DNA from: Nitriliruptoraceae bacterium
GTDB taxonomy: Bacteria > Actinomycetota > Nitriliruptoria > Nitriliruptorales > Nitriliruptoraceae
DNA length: 35,287 nt
Assembly (NCBI GenBank): GCA_020832455.1
Contig: JAFIEQ010000028.1
Span: 1 to 35,287, forward strand
Direction: 5' to 3'
Shown here one piece after another: positions 31,050-35,287 of this stretch (positions within the stretch are counted from its first letter, which is position 1; each line of letters begins with the position of its first letter). The notes under the pieces were generated by a model. It did not search any database, had not been told where the DNA came from, and saw only the letters and a list, made by a program, of their open reading frames with translations. A program made the position numbers and the translations under genes.

Positions 31050-31572
31050 GCCCTGCCCCTTGAGAGTTGGTCCCCGTCCCCGACGACGGGGAGCTGGAGT
31101 TGGACGCTAGACCAACAACCTTGGTCGGACGTCCGTTGCAGCTCGGGTATCGAGCTCCAGCGCATCGGCCCCTCTGCCCAGCGCGCGCCGATAGGGGGGT
31201 TCCCGGGGGTCTCGGGGCGCGGACCGGTGCGACAGCCGGCTCCGCGCGGCATCCCGGGCACCTCTGGTGCGCGGTTGCACGGCACGCGCGTTCGCCAGTC
31301 GCATGTCCGACTGATCGCGCCGCGACCGAACCGTCCGCGCGCCGCGTCGCCGTGCGCGTCGGATGCCCGAAGGTGGGATCGGGTCGACGACCTTCATCAC
31401 GGGACCGAGGATCGGCACCGGACGGCGTCGCGTGTCACCCCCCTGCATCACGGTGTGTCCGACCGGCGGACTGCCACGTGACCCACGGCGACGTGGATGC
31501 GGCCGCGCACGGAGTAGGGTCCCCGGTCGAGCGTCCACCGGGGACGGTCAGTGTCGTTGTCGGAGGCGGCTC
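31050..31572. other. Divergent intergenic region without a convincing gene
   Basis: These 523 bases separate the secreted-protein operon from the MacB-type exporter genes. Open frames here show no motif, no ribosome site and no similarity that I can recognise. It holds an inverted repeat (31110-31126) and a TAGGGT -10-like hexamer near 31516, some 57 bases before the exporter start. Confidence 0.6.
31110..31126 (-). promoter_or_regulatory. Perfect GACCAA-N5-TTGGTC inverted repeat
   Basis: Two 6-bp arms surround CAACC, about 60 bases before the exported-protein start, in an AT-richer patch with TAGCGT beside it. The position suits an operator of the secreted operon. Confidence 0.45.
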
Positions 31573-32403
31573 ATGGCCGAGGTTCCAACTGCCGTGCGTG
31601 TCGCGGCGTCCGCGACCGATCTGGTCAAGGTGTACGGCAGCGGCGACACGGAGGTCCGTGCCCTCGACGGGGTCGATATCCGGTTCCCCGTCGGTGGCTT
31701 CACCGCGATCATGGGTCCGTCCGGGTCGGGGAAGTCCACCCTGCTGCACTGTCTGGCCGGGCTGGACCGACCGACCTCGGGCAGCGTGCACATCGGCGAC
31801 ACGGAGATCACGGGGCTCGGTGACGCGGAGCTCACCCGGCTGCGCCGTGACCGCATCGGGTTCATCTTCCAGGCCTTCAACCTGATCCCGACGCTGACCG
31901 CGGCCGAGAACATCGAACTGCCGCTGCGTCTGGCGGGACGGCGGGCCGAGGCCGGGTGGCTCGACCGCCTCATCGACACCGTCGGGCTCCGACACCGCCT
32001 CGACCACCGGCCCTCGGAACTCTCCGGTGGGCAGCAGCAGCGCACCGCGGCCGCCCGGGCCCTCGCGACCCGCCCCGACATCGTCTTCGGCGACGAACCG
32101 ACGGGCAACCTCGACTCGCGCGCGGGTGGGGACCTGCTCGGACTGCTGCGCAGCTCCGCCCGCGAGTTCGGCCAGACGATCGTGATGGTCACCCACGATC
32201 CCGGCGCGGCCGCGTTCGCGGACCGGGTCGTGTTCCTCGCCGACGGGCGCATCGTCGACGAGATGGCGGACCCGACCGCCGATCGTGTGCTCGAGCGCAT
32301 GAAGCACCTGGAACTGGGGGTGAGCGCGCCGGACGCCGCGGATGCCGCGGCTGCCTCGGATCCCGAGGTGGCCGACGGCGGCCCCGCCGACCCGAACGGC
32401 TGA
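31573..32403 (+). CDS. MacB/LolD-type ABC transporter ATPase
   Basis: The 276-aa ATPase has Walker A GPSGSGKST, Q-loop FIFQAFNLIPTLTAAENIELPL (typical of the MacB/LolD/FtsE branch), signature LSGGQQQRTAAARAL, Walker B IVFGDEPTGNLDS and the switch His in VTHD. A variable Ala/Asp-rich tail follows. The branch couples ATP use to periplasmic shape changes in a FtsX-like permease rather than to classical transport. GGAGG sits six bases before the ATG. The permease starts three bases after its stop. Substrate unknown; antibiotic, peptide or lipoprotein export are the usual options. Confidence 0.95.
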   Translation: MAEVPTAVRVAASATDLVKVYGSGDTEVRALDGVDIRFPVGGFTAIMGPSGSGKSTLLHCLAGLDRPTSGSVHIGDTEITGLGDAELTRLRRDRIGFIFQAFNLIPTLTAAENIELPLRLAGRRAEAGWLDRLIDTVGLRHRLDHRPSELSGGQQQRTAAARALATRPDIVFGDEPTGNLDSRAGGDLLGLLRSSAREFGQTIVMVTHDPGAAAFADRVVFLADGRIVDEMADPTADRVLERMKHLELGVSAPDAADAAAASDPEVADGGPADPNG

Positions 32404-32406
32404 CCC

Positions 32407-34944
32407 ATGTGGCTGGTCACGGTCAAGGGGCTGCTCGCCCACAAGCTCCGCCTCGCCATGACGGCGCTGGCGGTGATCCTCGGCGTCGCGTTCGTGGCGG
32501 GGAGCTTCATCCTCACCGACACGATCGAGCGCTCGTTCCAGGGCGTGATCAACGACATCGCCGGCGGCATCGACCTGCAGGTGCGTCCCGAGGGCACCGG
32601 TGCCGACTTCGAGGCCGGGTTCAGCCAGGAGCGCGCCACCGTGCCGGCCACGCTGCTCGACGAGGTGCGGGACGTCGAAGGTGTCGCGCTGGCCGATGCG
32701 GTGGTCAGCGGCCAGGCGCAGGTCATCGACGCCGACGGTCAGCCGGTCGGCGGGATGGGCCCGCCGACGCTGGGCCTCAACGCTCCCACCGAGGAGGGCT
32801 TCGCCGGGATCGAGGTCCGCGAGGGTCGACTCCCGACGAGCCGCGGCGAGGTGGCCCTCGACGCCTTCACCGTCCGCACCCAGGGGCTCGAGGTCGGCTC
32901 GGCGATCACCATCCTGGCCGGCGGTCCCCTCGAGGAGGTGACCCTGGTCGGCTCGGTCGGGTTCGGTGCGGCCGACAACCTCGCCGGCGCGACGGTGCTG
33001 CTGTTCGCGTTCGACGAGGCACTCGAACGTTTCAGCCCGACCGGCGACTACGACCAGATCGAGATCCTGGTCGAGGACGGCGCGGAGCTGGCCACGGTCG
33101 CGGACCGCGTCGCGTCGGTCGTGAGCGATGGCGTCGAGGTGGTGACCTCCGAGCAGCTCGTCGAGGAGAACACCGAAGCGGTGGCCGGGGTGCTCGGGGT
33201 GTTCTCCACGGCCCTGCTGGCCTTCGCGGGCGTGGCGCTGTTCGTCGGGGTGTTCATCATCGTCAACACCTTCTCCATCACCGTCGCCCAGCGGGTGCGC
33301 GAGTTCGCCCTGCTGCGGGCCATCGGCGCCGGGCGACGCCAGATCATGACTTCCGTGCTGGTCGAGGCCGGCGTGCTCGGACTGCTCGGCGGCCTGGTGG
33401 GCCTAGCCCTCGGGGTGCTGCTCGCCATCGGCCTCCGCGCGCTGCTCGCTGCGTTCGGGCTCGACCTGCCGGCCGAGGGGCTGCTGGTGCTGCCGCGCAC
33501 GATCGTCGTCGGGCTGGTGGTCGGCCTCGTCGTGACCGTCGCGGCGGCGATCGCGCCGGCGCTGCGCGCGACCAGGATCGCCCCGGTCCAGGCGCTGCAG
33601 TCGGCTGCGGTCCCGACGCCGGCGCGCCGCGGCTGGGGCCGGCTGGTCGCCGGGTCGCTGGTGACGCTGATCGGGGTCGTGCTGCTCGTGATCGGGTTGG
33701 TCGCCGACGGCGGGGTGGCCGCGCTCGGCGGCGGGGCCGGCGCGGTGTTCATCGGGGTCGCGCTGCTGAGTCCGCTGCTGGCACGACCGGTGGTGTCCGT
33801 GCTGGGTCTGCCGATCGCACGGCTGCTCGGGATCCGAGGCGAGCTGGCGCGCGAGAACGCGATGCGCAACCCGCGCCGTACGGCGACCACCGCGTCCGCG
33901 CTGATGGTCGGGGTCGGCCTGGTCGGCTTCGTCGGCATCCTCGGCGCGTCGCTGACGGCGTCGCTCGGCGACGCGGTGGACGAGGTCTACCGACTCGACC
34001 TCGACGTGCGCTCCACCACGTTCCAGGCGATCCCCGCCGCGATCGGCGACGACCTCGCGGCGCTCGGGGAGACCGAGCTGGCCCTGACGCAACGTCTGGG
34101 CCAGTTCGAGCTCGACGACGCGCAACGGTTCCTGTTCGGTGTCGACACCGACCGGGTCACCGACATCTACGCCATCGAGGTGACCGAGGGGTCGCTCGAC
34201 GAACTCGCCGCGGGCGGGATCGCGCTCAGCGAGTCCGCGGCCGAGCGCGATGGCGTCGGCCTCGGCGATGCGCTGCAGGTGCGCTTCCCGGCGACCGGCG
34301 AGGCCACCCTGGACGTGCGGGCCATCTACGACGGACGCAGCATCGACGTCGACTACATGATCGACACGGCCTTCTACCGCGAGTTCTACGTCTCCGACGA
34401 GGTCTTCGCCATCGGGGTCCTGCTCGCCGACGGGGTGAGCCCCGAGGACGGGCAGGGGGCGGTGGACGCGGCACTCGCCGCCTACCCCGGGGTGGTCGCG
34501 ATGGACCGGACCGCGGTCCGCGAGAACCTCACCGCACAGGTCGACCAGGTGGTCGGGCTGGTCTACGGGCTGCTGGGCCTCGCGATCGTCATCGCGTTCG
34601 TCGGGATCGTGAACACGCTCGCGCTGAGCGTGTTCGAGCGGGTGCGTGAGCTGGGGCTGCTGCGGGCGGTCGGGATGTCGCGTCGGCAGGTGCGATCCAT
34701 GATCCGGTGGGAGTCGGTGCTGATCTCCGTGCTGGGCGTGACCCTGGGGCTCGGCGTCGGGCTGTTCTTCGGGTGGCTGCTGGTCCAGGCGCTGCAGGAC
34801 GACTTCCCGCTGCGGCTGGTGATCCCGACCGGACAGCTGGCGCTGGCCGTCGTGATCGCCGTGGTGGCCGGGGTGCTCGCCGGCGTCCTGCCCGCACGGC
34901 GCGCGGCGCGGGTCGACGTGCTCCGGGCGGTCACCACCGACTGA
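32407..34944 (+). CDS. FtsX/MacB-like ABC permease (two-repeat, 845 aa)
   Basis: A first membrane helix (about 18-36, AVILGVAFVAGSFILTD) is followed by a MacB-type extracytoplasmic domain (about 40-250), an FtsX core of three helices (about 258-385, with RVREFALLRAIGAGRRQI), a linker ending in another helix pair (about 415-470), a second extracytoplasmic domain (about 510-700) and a second FtsX core (about 715-840, with RVRELGLLRAVGMSRRQVRSMIRWES). This double layout is the common actinobacterial form and likely works as a single-chain permease. It is co-transcribed with the ATPase. A 7-bp hairpin follows the stop. Confidence 0.94.
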   Translation: MWLVTVKGLLAHKLRLAMTALAVILGVAFVAGSFILTDTIERSFQGVINDIAGGIDLQVRPEGTGADFEAGFSQERATVPATLLDEVRDVEGVALADAVVSGQAQVIDADGQPVGGMGPPTLGLNAPTEEGFAGIEVREGRLPTSRGEVALDAFTVRTQGLEVGSAITILAGGPLEEVTLVGSVGFGAADNLAGATVLLFAFDEALERFSPTGDYDQIEILVEDGAELATVADRVASVVSDGVEVVTSEQLVEENTEAVAGVLGVFSTALLAFAGVALFVGVFIIVNTFSITVAQRVREFALLRAIGAGRRQIMTSVLVEAGVLGLLGGLVGLALGVLLAIGLRALLAAFGLDLPAEGLLVLPRTIVVGLVVGLVVTVAAAIAPALRATRIAPVQALQSAAVPTPARRGWGRLVAGSLVTLIGVVLLVIGLVADGGVAALGGGAGAVFIGVALLSPLLARPVVSVLGLPIARLLGIRGELARENAMRNPRRTATTASALMVGVGLVGFVGILGASLTASLGDAVDEVYRLDLDVRSTTFQAIPAAIGDDLAALGETELALTQRLGQFELDDAQRFLFGVDTDRVTDIYAIEVTEGSLDELAAGGIALSESAAERDGVGLGDALQVRFPATGEATLDVRAIYDGRSIDVDYMIDTAFYREFYVSDEVFAIGVLLADGVSPEDGQGAVDAALAAYPGVVAMDRTAVRENLTAQVDQVVGLVYGLLGLAIVIAFVGIVNTLALSVFERVRELGLLRAVGMSRRQVRSMIRWESVLISVLGVTLGLGVGLFFGWLLVQALQDDFPLRLVIPTGQLALAVVIAVVAGVLAGVLPARRAARVDVLRAVTTD

Positions 34945-34947
34945 TCC

Positions 34948-34965
34948 GACGCCGACGACGGCGTC
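34948..34965 (+). terminator. Hairpin after the permease gene
   Basis: GACGCCG-ACGA-CGGCGTC is a perfect 7-bp stem, three bases beyond the permease stop and about 100 bases before the kinase start. No T-run follows. Confidence 0.5.
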
Positions 34966-35063
34966 CGAACGGCCCACATCCGGGGCTGAGCCCACCGTGT
35001 CGGCGGCGTACCGTTCGTCCTCGGGGGTACGGACACCTCCACGACCACCGAGGGCGGTACCGC

Positions 35064-35287
35064 GTGAGCCAGGCTTCGGCCCGTCCCGCCGCGCGCGTGC
35101 TCGCGCAGCGCTACGAACTGCGCGAACGCGTCGGTTCCGGCGGCGCCGGTGCGGTCTGGCGTGCACACGACCGGACCCTCGACCGGACCGTGGCCGTGAA
35201 GCTGCTGCGGACGGACGTCGCCGGGGACCCCGAGGCGGCGGCGCGCTTCCGTGCGGAGGCCAGCGCCGCCGCGAAGCTGACCCACCC
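35064..35287 (+). CDS. Ser/Thr protein kinase, 5' part only (cut by window end)
   Basis: The first 74 codons are visible. After a short N-terminus, YELRERVGSGGAGAVWRA contains the glycine-rich ATP loop, VAVKLL has the catalytic-site Lys, and the sequence runs into the alpha-C helix region with Glu (FRAEASAAAKLTHP), the pattern of PknB-type bacterial Hanks kinases. GAGGGCGG precedes the GTG start by about six bases. The rest, including any PASTA or membrane region, lies beyond the window. No stop is present. Confidence 0.88.
   Translation, partial: MSQASARPAARVLAQRYELRERVGSGGAGAVWRAHDRTLDRTVAVKLLRTDVAGDPEAAARFRAEASAAAKLTH

Noticed and set aside
31107..31538. Open frames on both strands of the 31.05-31.57 kb gap
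   Set aside because: No ribosome sites, no signal peptides or motifs, and Arg/Pro-rich composition; treated as intergenic.
31956..34649. An 897-codon plus-strand frame overlapping the ABC genes
   Set aside because: It is in a different frame from the ATPase and permease, both of which have full motifs; its Arg/Gly-rich composition is that of a shadow.

Overview
This is a very GC-rich, gene-dense window. GTG starts are common, many gene junctions overlap by 4 bp (ATGA/GTGA), and the families seen (a SARP/BTAD regulator, mycobacterial-type paired FadE dehydrogenases, a class F-like sortase, a B. subtilis/Mycobacterium-type LexA box, a PASTA-type Ser/Thr kinase start) point to a high-GC actinomycete (Actinomycetota). 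I cannot place it below phylum from the sequence alone; a deep-branching lineage such as Nitriliruptoria is only a guess. I see no tRNA, rRNA, CRISPR array, insertion sequence or phage, so the window reads as ordinary chromosome with several accessory cassettes.

Left part (1-10.7 kb). A GNAT acetyltransferase converges on a Dps ferritin, followed by class II fructose-bisphosphate aldolase and a phosphohexomutase, then small membrane proteins. A matrixin-type zinc peptidase with a peptidoglycan-binding-like N-terminus and a small partner gene follow, converging on (and overlapping) a BTAD regulator. Next is a minus-strand operon of two complementary acyl-CoA dehydrogenases plus a TetR regulator, with a short tandem repeat in its leader and a perfect 12-bp hairpin at its end.

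Middle part (10.7-19.5 kb). This holds an SRPBCC protein, a photolyase-like flavoprotein whose domains appear swapped in order and which carries four cysteines spaced like those of the Fe-S photolyases, a soluble GAF histidine kinase, a pirin, an AlkB-type dioxygenase preceded by a near-consensus SOS box, an HSDL2-like SDR, a flavin-binding PNPOx-like protein, and a two-gene toxin-antitoxin cassette (RHH + DUF433-like antitoxin, DUF5615-like PIN toxin).

Right part (19.5-35.3 kb). A diguanylate cyclase lies upstream of an ice-binding-like (DUF3494) surface protein and a translationally coupled sortase. Then come a DUF4386 membrane protein, a NarL-type two-component pair converging on a NatAB-type exporter, a secreted operon (small exported protein, large WRTDGT-repeat surface protein, 61-aa lipoprotein), a MacB-type ABC exporter pair, and the first 74 codons of a Ser/Thr protein kinase cut by the window edge.

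The observations I rate highest are the domain-swapped putative Fe-S photolyase (11663-12916), the cyclase/adhesin/sortase block with a hairpin-rich leader (19656-22874), the secreted repeat-protein operon (27994-31049), the LexA-box-controlled AlkB (16120-16888), and several periodic direct repeats at promoters (4810-4840, 10753-10780, 27867-27902). No database search or folding was possible; all family calls are from reading motifs.
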